Below, in pieces: positions 7,930 to 17,392 of a stretch of DNA of 64,000 bases. Under the pieces are notes generated by a model, which did no database searches, was not told the origin of the DNA, and saw only the letters and a program-made list of their open reading frames with translations. The stretch is from Lachnospiraceae bacterium (GTDB taxonomy: Bacteria > Bacillota > Clostridia > Lachnospirales > Lachnospiraceae). Position numbers and translations under genes: made by a program. Position 1 is the stretch's first letter. Each line of letters opens with the position of its first letter. Location of the stretch: NCBI GenBank assembly GCA_023663945.1, contig JAMPGL010000008.1, forward strand, positions 1 to 64,000, written 5' to 3'.

Positions 7930-9519
7930 ATGGGTAATAAGTTAGAACTGACATGGTATGGCAAGGAAGAACCGCTAAAAATCGAGCCTCGTCTGTTGAT
8001 TGAAAATGTAAAGTTGTCATATGGATGCGGCAATGAAGGAATAACAGACAATATGCTTATCCATGGAGATAATCTGCTGGCACTAAAGGCATTAGAGAAA
8101 GATTATACTGCGAAAATAAAGTGTATTTATATTGACCCGCCTTATAATACGGGCAGTGCTTTTGAACAGTATGATGATAATATGGAACATAGTCAATGGC
8201 TTAACTTGATAAGACCAAGAATTGAGTTGTTGCGGAAACTTTTAAAAGATGATGGAAGTCTTTGGATTAGCATAGATGATGATGAGCAGGCATATTTGAA
8301 GGTGTTGTGTGATGAAATTTTTGGAAGAAAGAATTTTGTAACATCTGTAGTGTGGCAGAAAAGAACATCTCCTGATATGAGAGCGGTGATAAGTGATGCA
8401 CATGATTATATTTTGGTATATGCAAAAGATAAGGAAAAATTTAAAGAGACAAGAAATAAATTGCCATTGAGTGAAGAACAAGCAAAAAATTATAAAAATC
8501 CAGACAATGATCCAAGAGGACCATGGACTTCAACTGACTGTACAGCACAGGCAGGACATGGAACGGCAAGCCAGTTTTATACGTTTGTTACACCTGCTGG
8601 ACGTGAAATTACCTTACCAGATAGCTTATGTTGGAGATTCACGAAAGAACGGCTTGAAGAGGAAATTGAGGCAGGCAGAATTTGGTTAGGCAAGGATGGA
8701 ATGGGCGTTCCGAGAAAAAAGACATATTTATCGGAGAGTGATGGAGTTACGCCTTGGACATGGTGGACAAATAAAGAGGTTGGTCATAATCAGGAGGCCA
8801 AAAAAGAGAATAATGTTCTTTTTGGAAGCAGTAATGCTTTTACAACGCCGAAACCGGAACGTTTGATAGAACGAATTATTGAAATTGCTACGAATCCAGA
8901 TGATCTTGTTTTAGATAGTTTTCTTGGTTCAGGAACAACGGCAGCGGTAGCGCATAAAATGGGAAGACGGTGGATTGGCATTGAGATGGGGGAACATGCT
9001 TTTACGCATTGCAAAGTCCGATTGGATAAGGTGATAGCAGGAGATGATGCAGGTGGAATCACAAAAGCTGTAAACTGGCAGGGGGGAGGCGGTTATCGTT
9101 TTTATGAACTTGCCTCATCATTGATTGTGGAGGATATGTTTGGTGAAAAGATCATTAACCCTGAATATAATGCTGATATGCTGGCGGCAACAGTTGCGCT
9201 TCATGAGGGATTTACTTATCAGCCTGATGAGAGCTTATTTTGGAAACAATCAAAAGGTAATGAAGATTCATTTCTCTATGTGACAACAAAGCATATAACA
9301 GGTGCATACATAGACTCTATAAGAGATACGATGGCGGATAATGAATATTTAATTATTGCGTGCCGCTCTTATGACAGAGGGATAGAGAAAATTTATAAAA
9401 ATATTACCATCAAGAAAATACCGCAGATGCTCCTTCCAAAATGTGAGTTTGGAAAGGAAAACTATAACTTAAATATCATACATCCATTGGTGTATGATGA
9501 GGAGGATTGTGATGAGTGA
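7930..9519 (+). CDS. mod: Type III restriction-modification methyltransferase (Mod)
   Basis: This adenine-specific DNA methyltransferase is also the specificity subunit of a type III system. Within 529 residues, the catalytic motif IV DPPY lies at 69-72 (YIDPPYNTG) and the SAM-binding motif I DSFLGSGTTAAVAHK begins near 329. Motif IV before motif I is the beta-class order of Mod proteins. The variable region between them probably reads the target site. Sequence and codon use are AT-rich compared with flanking genes, suggesting transfer. It overlaps the res gene by 8 bases. The recognition sequence cannot be deduced from sequence alone. Confidence 0.94.
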   Translation: MGNKLELTWYGKEEPLKIEPRLLIENVKLSYGCGNEGITDNMLIHGDNLLALKALEKDYTAKIKCIYIDPPYNTGSAFEQYDDNMEHSQWLNLIRPRIELLRKLLKDDGSLWISIDDDEQAYLKVLCDEIFGRKNFVTSVVWQKRTSPDMRAVISDAHDYILVYAKDKEKFKETRNKLPLSEEQAKNYKNPDNDPRGPWTSTDCTAQAGHGTASQFYTFVTPAGREITLPDSLCWRFTKERLEEEIEAGRIWLGKDGMGVPRKKTYLSESDGVTPWTWWTNKEVGHNQEAKKENNVLFGSSNAFTTPKPERLIERIIEIATNPDDLVLDSFLGSGTTAAVAHKMGRRWIGIEMGEHAFTHCKVRLDKVIAGDDAGGITKAVNWQGGGGYRFYELASSLIVEDMFGEKIINPEYNADMLAATVALHEGFTYQPDESLFWKQSKGNEDSFLYVTTKHITGAYIDSIRDTMADNEYLIIACRSYDRGIEKIYKNITIKKIPQMLLPKCEFGKENYNLNIIHPLVYDEEDCDE

Positions 9520-12166
9520 CATTGAATTTTCACAATACACGACGGATTATATTGCAGGAGTGATGTCTTTACGTGAACCGCAAAAGGAATCCCTAAAAAG
9601 ATTGGAACAGATTACAGAGGCTGTTACGCTAAATAAAAATACGGATTTGGAAAAGGCACTGGAATGTGTCAGAGGCATGTTTCCGACTTGCTCTGCATTT
9701 GAGAGGTCTTTTCTTTCTGTAACATTTGCATTAGCAACAGGGGTTGGGAAAACCCGGCTAATGGGCGCTTTTATTACATATCTTTATACACAAAAAGGGA
9801 TAAAGAATTTTTTTGTGGTTGCGCCGGGAACGACTGTTTATGAAAAGTTAAAGAATGATTTGGGAAATCCAAGCAATGCTAAATATGTATTTAAAGGGTT
9901 AGGTTGCTTTTCGCTGCCACCCAGAGTCATTACGGACGAAGAATACAGCAGCAGAAATTTATATGCTTTTGATACAGATATTCACATCTATATTTTTAAT
10001 ATTGATAAGTTTAATAAAGAAAATGTCAATATGCGGAAGGAAGATGAATATTTTGGCGGTTCATTTCTACAGTCGTTAGCAGATTTGGATGATTTGATAT
10101 TGCTTATGGATGAATCGCATCATTACAGGGCACAAAAGGGAACACAGGCTTTGGATGAGTTAAGACCTGTACTTGGTTTAGAACTGACGGCGACACCGTT
10201 AGTAAAAGCGGGAACAAAGCAAATTCCATTTAAAAATGTTATTTATGAATATCCGTTGTCAAAAGCGATTGAGGATGGGTATACAAGGACGCCTTATGCT
10301 ATTACAAGGTCAGATATTGATTTTTTCCATTTTGGAAATGAAGCGTTGGACAAGCTGATGTTGCAGGATGGAATTGCGCAGCATGAAAAAACAAAGCAGT
10401 GTTTGGAAGAATATGCTTTATCTCATGATAAGGATAAAGTAAAACCGTTTGTGTTGGTAGTGTGTTCGGACACAGATCATGCCGCATGGGTGGAAAATTA
10501 TATTAAGTCAGATGAATTTAAATCAGGGAAATATAAAAATAAAGTCATTACGGTACATTCCAAGAAAAGCGGAGCGGAAAGTGATTTTAATACCAGATTA
10601 CTGCTTGGCGTAGAACAGGCAGATAACCCTGTGGAAATTGTTATTCATGTAAATATGTTAAAAGAAGGATGGGATGTTAATAACCTTTATACGATTGTTC
10701 CGCTTCGCACTGCTGCTTCAAAAATACTTCGTGAGCAGATGGTAGGGAGAGGACTGCGCTTGCCATATGGGAAAAGGACGGGTGATAAAGCGGTTGATGC
10801 GGTGATGCTGACTGCACATGATAAATTCGAAGAGATACTGGAAGAGGCACAAAAAGGAGATTCCATTTTTAAAAAAGGTAATATTATCAATCTTGATAAG
10901 GAAGAGGAAGAAGAAACGGTTTATACACAGTTATCTTTTAATATAGAAGAAAACCGCAATTTGGATTCCGCATACGAATATACAAAGATTGAGAAAACGC
11001 AGGAAACAGACGCTGTATTAAAACAAGTGACAGAAAAAATATATGAGAAGATTTCGGAACAAATACAAACAAGTTCATGCCATGTGGTTACAGAAGAAGA
11101 TGAAAAAACAATTGCGCAATGTGTAAAAAAAGAATTGGCGGAAGATGTGGACTTGGGAGAAACATTCCGCAAAAATGCAGATCCAATCAGCGCATGGACA
11201 GACTATCAGACAAAAGAAATCCATCGCGCAGTTGTTGATAAGTACATTCCCATACCTAAAATCAAGGTTTCGGATAATGGAGTAGTTGATTATATTTATG
11301 AAGATTTTGATTTGGATTTAGGTAAATTTACGCAGACACCCATAGATAACCAGCTTTTGATACAGAATTTGGAAGATCCGAGTGACTTACAGCGTGTTCG
11401 TGGAGACAAAATAGATTTTGGAGCGTATGAACCAAAGAAAGTCATTTTGGAACAGATAAGAATGCAGCCGGAAGTGGATTATGAAAAATGTTCCGAACTG
11501 CTGTACAAACTGATTACGCAGGTATGCGATTATTTTGAAAACAGATTCGGGCAGAATGGGATGCAGAATATTGTGATGATGAACAAGGTCAGTATCGGGA
11601 AAGAAATATATGAACAGTTGTTGCAGCATTTTAAGGTTACGACAGGATTTTTGGAAGAAGAAGTAATTGATGTTGTAAACTATAATGTCCGCCCAAAGTA
11701 TCATGGCACATATAAATTGAACTTGTTTGCGACATTTGAAACAAGAATCCAAAATATTATATTTACAGGCATTAAAAAGGGAGTGTTTGAAGAAGCAAAG
11801 TTTGACAGTGAACCTGAACTTGTGCTTGCACGTGTTTTAGAGCAGGACAATGATGTCAAAAACTGGCTTCGTCCAGCATCAACTCAGTTCAATATCACTT
11901 ATAATCATGGACATCGGTATGAGCCGGATTTTGTGGTGGAAGCAGAGGATGTTATATATCTTGTTGAGGTAAAAGGCGAGGATAGGATAGATGATGCGGA
12001 TGTCATTGCCAAGAAGGAAAGAGCAATCCGATATTGCAAAGCTGTTTCTGCATGGGGAAAGGCAAGCGGATATAAGAAGTGGCAGTATCTTTTCATTCCG
12101 GCGGGAGAGGTTCATGCTAATTCTTCTTTTGGGCAGTTGGCGAAAAGGTTTATAGATTGCATTTAA
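9512..12166 (+). CDS. res: Type III restriction endonuclease (Res)
   Basis: This 884-residue partner of Mod scans DNA with ATP and cuts unmethylated DNA away from the site. A superfamily 2 helicase core is visible: Walker A ATGVGKT starting at residue 74, motif II DESHH starting at 200, and MVGRGLRLP as motif VI. A C-terminal PD-(D/E)xK nuclease motif has P805-D806 and E819-V-K821. All key residues are present, so the enzyme looks intact. ATG 9512 is preferred over 9494 because GAGGAGG lies just before it. The 8-base overlap with mod indicates coupled translation. Confidence 0.94.
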   Translation: MSDIEFSQYTTDYIAGVMSLREPQKESLKRLEQITEAVTLNKNTDLEKALECVRGMFPTCSAFERSFLSVTFALATGVGKTRLMGAFITYLYTQKGIKNFFVVAPGTTVYEKLKNDLGNPSNAKYVFKGLGCFSLPPRVITDEEYSSRNLYAFDTDIHIYIFNIDKFNKENVNMRKEDEYFGGSFLQSLADLDDLILLMDESHHYRAQKGTQALDELRPVLGLELTATPLVKAGTKQIPFKNVIYEYPLSKAIEDGYTRTPYAITRSDIDFFHFGNEALDKLMLQDGIAQHEKTKQCLEEYALSHDKDKVKPFVLVVCSDTDHAAWVENYIKSDEFKSGKYKNKVITVHSKKSGAESDFNTRLLLGVEQADNPVEIVIHVNMLKEGWDVNNLYTIVPLRTAASKILREQMVGRGLRLPYGKRTGDKAVDAVMLTAHDKFEEILEEAQKGDSIFKKGNIINLDKEEEEETVYTQLSFNIEENRNLDSAYEYTKIEKTQETDAVLKQVTEKIYEKISEQIQTSSCHVVTEEDEKTIAQCVKKELAEDVDLGETFRKNADPISAWTDYQTKEIHRAVVDKYIPIPKIKVSDNGVVDYIYEDFDLDLGKFTQTPIDNQLLIQNLEDPSDLQRVRGDKIDFGAYEPKKVILEQIRMQPEVDYEKCSELLYKLITQVCDYFENRFGQNGMQNIVMMNKVSIGKEIYEQLLQHFKVTTGFLEEEVIDVVNYNVRPKYHGTYKLNLFATFETRIQNIIFTGIKKGVFEEAKFDSEPELVLARVLEQDNDVKNWLRPASTQFNITYNHGHRYEPDFVVEAEDVIYLVEVKGEDRIDDADVIAKKERAIRYCKAVSAWGKASGYKKWQYLFIPAGEVHANSSFGQLAKRFIDCI

Positions 12167-12399
12167 GAAGAATGACAGAATTGTGGCGCATGTTTTTCAG
12201 CATTTTTACTGCCAGCAACTTTGCGTTTGTCAACTTCATATACGATCTGGCTGATGCCCTCTTTTTCAAGGTCAATAAAATAGATATTTGAGAAAATTAA
12301 AATTGAAAGATATTTTTTTGTATTTGCATCACAGTAAAGTTGAAAATCAGAATGTTTAAATGTTGAAATAGTTGAAAAGTTGAAAATTAAATGTTGAAC
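12163..12399 (-). pseudogene. Possible remnant of an unknown gene
   Basis: The roughly 300 bases after res hold no intact gene. On the minus strand one frame is open for 78 codons with protein-like content (IYFIDLEKEGISQIVYEVD, then KRKVAGSKNAEKHAP) ending at 12163, but it has no ATG start and no ribosome site. It may be the C-terminal remnant of a gene disrupted when the island formed. I do not recognise a family. The AT-rich part at 12300-12410 contains repeated GTTGAAA words. Confidence 0.3.
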
Positions 12400-12465
12400 T
12401 TATACGTTGACATATGCTGAAATGAGTGATATTCTTATGAAAAGAGAAGGATTGGAGGAATTATA

Positions 12466-13224
12466 ATGTCGGATTTGTTCAAATTACCGGGATCATCATA
12501 TGATGGTCTTATAAAAATAATTAGAGCATATGGCGCATCAAAAGAAGGAGTGCCTATTTCTTTAGCAGAATTGGCACAGATTTCAGGTATGGATAGGACG
12601 GTTATTAGTAGGAATAACGGATTTTTGACTGAAATGAAATTGATATCAGAAGGAAGTAAAAAGGCAGCTACAGAGATATGCTTTAAGCTTGGTAAAGCAT
12701 ATGCATTGGGAATGGACGAGCAAATAAAGATAATTTGGAATGAAATAGTAAAGAATGATGAGTTTTTAAGTCGCATGATATCAACAGTTCAGATTAAAGG
12801 AGAAATGACTAAACAAGACTTTATAAATCATATTGCTTATTCGTCTTCCAATACTAATACAAATAATACACGAACAGGTGCATCGGCAATAGTTGAAATA
12901 TTGAAGTTGACGCAATTGATTGAAGAGAAGGAAGGGAAAATTATTGCTGGAAATGGAAATGTAAGTTGCAAGGGCACGGAAGAGAGAAAGGATGTTGAAA
13001 CACCTTTGAATGGAGATGAAATTATTATCAAGAAGAATGGAAGCCTAAATAGAGATGTTATTTCTCCTGAGATAGGATATTATATCCAATCGTATACTTG
13101 CGAATCAGGTAAAATGGCAAAGTTTATAATACCAGAAGATGCAACGGAAGATGATTTGCTGGCATTCGAAGATATGCTAAATATTGTTTTAAGGAGAAAA
13201 TTTAAAATTAGATCAAAAATTTAG
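12466..13224 (+). CDS. Winged-helix-like protein, partner of DUF3800 gene
   Basis: This 252-residue soluble protein is not assigned to a named family by me. The N-terminal 85 residues look like a winged helix (VPISLAELAQISGMDRTVIS, then NNGFLTEMKLI). The middle is Ser/Asn/Thr-rich (residues 120-140) and followed by a helical segment and a C-terminal domain ending in RRKFKIRS. GGAGG precedes the ATG. It is AT-rich, 13 bases upstream of the DUF3800 gene, and directly follows the type III system, so both genes probably form one operon in a defence island. It may control or target its partner. Confidence 0.6.
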   Translation: MSDLFKLPGSSYDGLIKIIRAYGASKEGVPISLAELAQISGMDRTVISRNNGFLTEMKLISEGSKKAATEICFKLGKAYALGMDEQIKIIWNEIVKNDEFLSRMISTVQIKGEMTKQDFINHIAYSSSNTNTNNTRTGASAIVEILKLTQLIEEKEGKIIAGNGNVSCKGTEERKDVETPLNGDEIIIKKNGSLNRDVISPEIGYYIQSYTCESGKMAKFIIPEDATEDDLLAFEDMLNIVLRRKFKIRSKI

Positions 13225-13237
13225 AGGAGGAATATGA

Positions 13238-13966
13238 ATGAAAGAATATTATCTTTTTTTAGATGAATCAAAACCCAATACAAATTTTCAAAATTTCACA
13301 TTGGGCGGTGTGGCTATTGAAAAAGAAAAGTATGAATTAGAAATTAAACCTGATGTAAAAAAGATAAAAATAGATTGTTTCGGAAGTGATCAAGTAATTT
13401 TGCATGAAATCGATATTCGTAAAAAGGAAGGAGATTTTGAAGGAATTACGAAACGGCAGCAGAGTGATTTTTTTAATAGGTTGGGACATTTGTTTATCGA
13501 TAATGATTTTCTGACAGTTTTTGCAGTATCAATCAACTTAAGTGATTTAGATAAATTATATAAAGCCGAAGATAGAAATGATATTTATTATATTGCTTTA
13601 CAACTTTTAATGGAAAATTATGTCCAATTTCTTTCAGTGCACGAGGGTAAAGGATATATATACTTGGAAACAACAGATGACGTTAATAATGCTAAATTGC
13701 AGAATTTGTTTCACTTACTAAAGGCTACGGGAACTTTATTTGTAAAGAAGGAAACACTTCAGGCAAGATTGCATACTATCAACTTTGCAATTAAATCAGA
13801 AAATAATATTGGCTTGCAGTTGGCAGATTTTATTCCCAATGCTTTGGCTAGAAAAGCACTTGGTAAATCTCAAAAGCCTTTTTCAATAATTGATGGAATA
13901 AATGAAAGGCTCTATGATGGTGGAGTCGGTTTGCGCGAAAGATTCGGATTCAAGATTATAAAATAG
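13238..13966 (+). CDS. DUF3800 domain protein
   Basis: This 242-residue protein has the DUF3800 hallmarks: an N-terminal strand with FLDESK (D9-E10), a mid-protein region of strands and helices, and the C-terminal NIGLQLADFIPNALARKAL with a conserved Asp. The family has been suggested to have an RNase H-like fold with these acidic residues as the active site, which would make it a nuclease; no function is established here. GAGGAGG precedes ATG 13238. Hairpins at 13992-14070 probably end the two-gene transcript. Confidence 0.8.
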   Translation: MKEYYLFLDESKPNTNFQNFTLGGVAIEKEKYELEIKPDVKKIKIDCFGSDQVILHEIDIRKKEGDFEGITKRQQSDFFNRLGHLFIDNDFLTVFAVSINLSDLDKLYKAEDRNDIYYIALQLLMENYVQFLSVHEGKGYIYLETTDDVNNAKLQNLFHLLKATGTLFVKKETLQARLHTINFAIKSENNIGLQLADFIPNALARKALGKSQKPFSIIDGINERLYDGGVGLRERFGFKIIK

Positions 13967-13991
13967 TTGTTGACATAAGACATATAAATGC

Positions 13992-14070
13992 TGTAAGATA
14001 AAACTTGTAAGAGGAAATGCATAGCTATTCATCTTACATATAAAGAGAGAATTGCATAGCTTTTCTCTTT
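13992..14070 (+). terminator. Two consecutive hairpins after the DUF3800 gene
   Basis: TGTAAGAT (13992-13999) pairs with ATCTTACA (14031-14038). AAAGAGA (from 14042) then pairs with TCTCTTT (ending 14070) and is followed by a T-rich run, as in a rho-independent terminator. A near-repeat of GAAATGCATAGC occurs in both loops. Confidence 0.6.
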
Positions 14071-14142
14071 TTTGCATTTTTTTAAAAGTTTTACATATAA
14101 TATTACCCCGGAGAATTTTATAGTATTTTCAAAGGGAAATGG

Positions 14143-14171
14143 CGGAGTGCATTATATAATTTTGCACTCCG
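14143..14171 (+). terminator. Hairpin with T-run
   Basis: CGGAGTGC (14143-14150) and GCACTCCG (14164-14171) form a perfect 8-bp stem followed by TTTTACC. It may be a second terminator or a relic of a lost gene, since no intact gene ends here on the plus strand. Confidence 0.55.
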
Positions 14172-14357
14172 TTTTACCATTTTATATGTTCTCGGATCTT
14201 TAGCCTTCATTTTGTAAGACCTTTAGGCCTCTCTCACGCCAATAAGTAGACAAAATTGTATTCAGGTTGTTCTGAAGGACAAAACCCAAAAGTATAATGC
14301 GGTCTCAAAGGCTGGCAGCATGGGTGAGTTATTCCGATTGAACATATTTGCAATCAG

Positions 14358-14400
14358 CTATCCATCGGGAACGGGAAACGCCCTAGTCCCCGATGGATAG
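14358..14400. other. Perfect 12-bp stem-loop in a non-coding tract
   Basis: CTATCCATCGGG (14358-14369) pairs exactly with CCCGATGGATAG (14389-14400), and the loop contains GGG/CCC able to pair again. No T-run follows on the plus strand. The tract 14172-14425 has no open frame I can support; it may be a structured RNA, a recombination site or the edge of the island. Confidence 0.45.
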
Positions 14401-14425
14401 ATTGTGCGTGAAACGAACAAAGCTG

Positions 14426-14752
14426 TTACTTAATGTTGACAGACCACTTTGCCAATTTTGATAAGATTGGCAGCAAATCCTGTGTCAGATCTGTCGTTTC
14501 GTACTCCACCCGTATGGGAACTTCCATGTATTCCGTCCGCTTTATAAGTCCGTTATCTTCCAACTCTTTCAAAGATTTAGCAAGCATTGTATTGGAAATT
14601 CCTTTAATTTTGCGTTTCAGGTCATTGTAGCGGGTAGCGCCGCTGGCATTCAGGGAGCACAGGATAGAGAATTTCCATTTTCCACCGAGGGCATCTGACA
14701 CTTTTTGCAGCGGGCATTTTTCCGTACAGGGACAGGCAGCGTTGACTGTCAT
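14426..14752 (-). CDS. HxlR-family transcriptional regulator
   Basis: This 108-residue winged-helix regulator has the HxlR hallmark CPLQKVSDALGGKWKFSIL near the start, and a recognition region with YNDLKRKIKGISNTML. Cysteines C7, C9 and C13 at the N-terminus could sense thiol or redox stress, as in related YodB/HypR proteins, though this is inference. It is divergent from the flavodoxin gene across a 190-base region that carries a consensus promoter (14810-14838), so it probably controls that gene and itself. Confidence 0.9.
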   Translation of the reverse strand: MTVNAACPCTEKCPLQKVSDALGGKWKFSILCSLNASGATRYNDLKRKIKGISNTMLAKSLKELEDNGLIKRTEYMEVPIRVEYETTDLTQDLLPILSKLAKWSVNIK

Positions 14753-14809
14753 AGCTGTTTTCTCCTTCTAACTCAGTTTTTTCTTACTTACTCATAAATA
14801 ACTTTGTAA

Positions 14810-14838
14810 TTGACACCAGATAGGTATGCCAATATAAT
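14810..14838 (+). promoter_or_regulatory. Consensus sigma-A promoter of flavodoxin operon
   Basis: TTGACA (14810-14815), a 17-base spacer and TATAAT (14833-14838) match the consensus exactly. AT-rich TTACTTACT/AACTTTGTAA words just upstream are candidate HxlR-binding sites. Confidence 0.85.
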
Positions 14839-14942
14839 TATATACGGTACGGAAATAAGAGTAAAGCATTTTTTGAGAGCATGAGAAAATTTATAGCCGT
14901 CTATCCTTAAAATTTAGAACGGCAGAGAGAAGAGGTGCGTTT

Positions 14943-15362
14943 ATGAATGTTGCAGTGAGGTATTACACAAGGTCAGGAAACACCAAAAAACTTGCTGAAG
15001 CGGTTGCGCAGGCGGTCGGAGTGGCGGCAGAAACAACCGAAAAGGCACTTGCGGAGGATGTGGATATCCTTTTCCTGTGCAGTTCGGTCTATGCTTATGG
15101 AGTAGATGAAAGTGTCAAAAAGTTCATTTCGGGCATCAATGTAAAGGTTGGGAAGGTTGTCAATGTCAGCACAGCCGCTCTGGTAAAATCTACCTATAAG
15201 CAGGTAGGAAAGCTCCTAAAGGAAAAAGGGATTCCGCAGGCGGAAGAGGAATTTTACTGTAAGGGTTCTTTTGGACCTATGCATAAGGGAAAGCCGGACG
15301 GAGACGACTGCAAAGCGGCGGCTGCGTTTGCAAAGAAAATTGTAGAAAAGAAAGGGATGTAA
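14943..15362 (+). CDS. Flavodoxin family protein
   Basis: This 139-residue protein starts with RYYTRSGNTKKLAEAVA, the phosphate-binding loop for FMN in flavodoxins, followed by LFLCSSVYAYG and the typical alternating strand-helix pattern. It probably carries electrons or acts as a small flavin oxidoreductase in the cytoplasm. It lies under a consensus promoter opposite an HxlR regulator and 2 bases before a membrane protein gene, so the two are probably co-transcribed and redox-controlled. Confidence 0.88.
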   Translation: MNVAVRYYTRSGNTKKLAEAVAQAVGVAAETTEKALAEDVDILFLCSSVYAYGVDESVKKFISGINVKVGKVVNVSTAALVKSTYKQVGKLLKEKGIPQAEEEFYCKGSFGPMHKGKPDGDDCKAAAAFAKKIVEKKGM

Positions 15363-15364
15363 TT

Positions 15365-16084
15365 ATGCAGGCAATCATGGAAACACTGTTTGATATTGTA
15401 TATCTGGCTCTGGTCATAACAGTTGGAATCAGGATGATGTGTGGAAGTCGCGGAGAGAAACAATATTTCCTCTTTGGACTAATGGCGGTCATTCTCGGCA
15501 CGGGCGATGCTTTCCATCTTCTTCCCCGCGCATATGCATTATGCACTACGGGACTGGAAAACTATACGGCGGCGCTCGGCATAGGCAAGCTGGTCACTTC
15601 GATTACCATGACTCTGTTTTATGTGCTGCTTTATTTTATATGGCGGATCCGCTATCATGTGCAGGGAGGAAATGCCCTGACTGCCTGTGTTTGTGTGTTG
15701 GCAGCGGTCAGGATTATTCTGTGTCTTTTTCCACAAAACGGGTGGACATCTGCGGACGCGCCGCTTGCATGGGGGATTTACAGAAATATTCCGTTTGCGG
15801 CGCTTGGACTGCTTATCATTGTCCTTTTCTTCCAAAAGGCATCCGGAGCAAAAGACAGGGGATTTCGGTTTATGTGGCTGGCAATCGTGCTGAGTTTTGG
15901 ATTTTATATTCCGGTGGTTCTTTTTGCGGACGCAGTTCCCATGATTGGAATGCTCATGATACCAAAGACCTGCGCTTATGTGTGGATGATGCTGATGGGA
16001 TATTATGATATGAAAAGGAAGATCGCGGAATGGAAAAGTAAAAGAGAAGGATTCCCTATGGACGAAGCGGCTGGAAGTTTATAA
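15365..16084 (+). CDS. Multi-pass membrane protein of unknown function
   Basis: This 239-residue protein has about seven hydrophobic helices (for example LFDIVYLALVITVGIR at the start and IPFAALGLLIIVLFF near 145-160) and a short charged C-terminal tail. I do not recognise the family. It begins 2 bases after the flavodoxin stop and is probably expressed with it, suggesting a linked membrane redox or stress role. Confidence 0.7.
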   Translation: MQAIMETLFDIVYLALVITVGIRMMCGSRGEKQYFLFGLMAVILGTGDAFHLLPRAYALCTTGLENYTAALGIGKLVTSITMTLFYVLLYFIWRIRYHVQGGNALTACVCVLAAVRIILCLFPQNGWTSADAPLAWGIYRNIPFAALGLLIIVLFFQKASGAKDRGFRFMWLAIVLSFGFYIPVVLFADAVPMIGMLMIPKTCAYVWMMLMGYYDMKRKIAEWKSKREGFPMDEAAGSL

Positions 16085-16105
16085 AAGATATTATTAAGTA
16101 GAGGC

Positions 16106-16158
16106 TTGTTTTTTTACGATTTTCGGCTAAAATAGAAATATAGAATAAATTAGCCGAA
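16106..16158 (+). promoter_or_regulatory. Promoter and inverted repeat of the DUF4143 ATPase gene
   Basis: A weak promoter, TTGTTT (16106-16111), 16 bases, TAAAAT (16128-16133), is overlapped by one arm of a perfect 9-bp inverted repeat, TTCGGCTAA (16122-16130). The other arm, TTAGCCGAA (16150-16158), runs into the ribosome site AAGGAG. A bound repressor would cover both transcription and translation signals. Confidence 0.65.
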
Positions 16159-16168
16159 GGAGTATGAT

Positions 16169-17392
16169 ATGCGGTATTTATCCAGAAGTCTGGAAGCAGT
16201 GGTAAGCCAAGTTACAAAAGAATATCCGGTTGTACTTGTCACAGGTTCAAGGCAGGTAGGAAAAACAACAATGCTGCGGAAGCTGATGGAAGGAACGGAC
16301 AGGGGATACGTGTCTTTAGATGATTGGAATGAGAGAAATACAGCAAAGACAGATCCGGAATTATTTCTGCAGCTGCATAAACCGCCGGTTTTGATTGACG
16401 AGGTTCAGTATGCACCGGAATTATTTGCTTACATTAAAGTATATGCAGATAAAAATCATGAGCCCGGTGCGTTTTGGCTGACCGGCTCACAGGCTTTTAA
16501 GCTGATGCACGGCATACAGGAGTCGCTTGCAGGGAGGGTGGCTGTTCTCACGATGACATCTTTATCCCAAGCGGAAATATATGGCGGGGAAACGGTTCCT
16601 TTTGTAGTTGATCTGGAAGCGCTCACTGCGCGAAAGAAGGACAGGGAGCCGACAGATGTGAAGGGAATTTTTGAACGGATTTATAGGGGTTCCATGCCTG
16701 CGGTGGTGAGCAATGAGGATAGCAGCAGCCAGATTTTTTACAGCAGTTATTTAAGCACTTATATAGAAAGGGATGTAAGGGAATTGTCAAATGCGATAGA
16801 TTCCTTGAAATTTTTGCGCTTTATTACGGCGGTGGCGGCAAGATGCGGTCAAATGCTTAATGTGGCTGATATTGCCAGAGATGCGGATATTGACCAAAAG
16901 CAGGTAAAGGACTGGCTGCTTATTTTGGAGACATTGGGAATTATCTTTTATCTTCACCCATATGCTAACAATTCGCTGAAGCGTCTTGTAAAAACACCCA
17001 AGCTTTATTTTTATGATACAGGGCTGGTCTGTTATCTGACTAAGTGGAGCAGTGCAGAAACGCTGGAATGCGGAGCTATGAATGGGGCGATTTTAGAAAA
17101 TTATGTTACGGCTGAGATTAGAAAAACCTATTTGAGCAACGGAAGAGAGCCGTTTATGTACTATTATCGTGATAAGGATGCAAAGGAAATTGATATTGTG
17201 CTAGAACATGACGGAGCGTTGAATCCTATTGAAATTAAGAAAACCTCTAATCCGGGCACGGAACTGATCCGGGCGTTTACTTTGCTGGATAAATCGGCGG
17301 TGCTGCGTTCCAAGGGCGCGGTGGTTTGTATGAAGCCGGATTTTGGCGCAATTGACAGGAATCATTATGTGATACCAGTGTGGTTAATCTGA
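16169..17392 (+). CDS. AAA_14/DUF4143 ATPase
   Basis: This 407-residue protein has an N-terminal P-loop ATPase domain (Walker A TGSRQVGKTTMLRK; Walker B-like PPVLIDEVQYAPEL), a winged-helix linker (NVADIARDADIDQKQVKDWL), and a DUF4143 C-terminal domain with AKEIDIVLEHDG and NPIEIKK, spacing reminiscent of PD-(D/E)xK nucleases. The family is widespread in gut Firmicutes and Bacteroidetes; its function is unknown. A second, divergent family member lies at 19736. A palindrome spans its promoter and ribosome site. Confidence 0.9.
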   Translation: MRYLSRSLEAVVSQVTKEYPVVLVTGSRQVGKTTMLRKLMEGTDRGYVSLDDWNERNTAKTDPELFLQLHKPPVLIDEVQYAPELFAYIKVYADKNHEPGAFWLTGSQAFKLMHGIQESLAGRVAVLTMTSLSQAEIYGGETVPFVVDLEALTARKKDREPTDVKGIFERIYRGSMPAVVSNEDSSSQIFYSSYLSTYIERDVRELSNAIDSLKFLRFITAVAARCGQMLNVADIARDADIDQKQVKDWLLILETLGIIFYLHPYANNSLKRLVKTPKLYFYDTGLVCYLTKWSSAETLECGAMNGAILENYVTAEIRKTYLSNGREPFMYYYRDKDAKEIDIVLEHDGALNPIEIKKTSNPGTELIRAFTLLDKSAVLRSKGAVVCMKPDFGAIDRNHYVIPVWLI

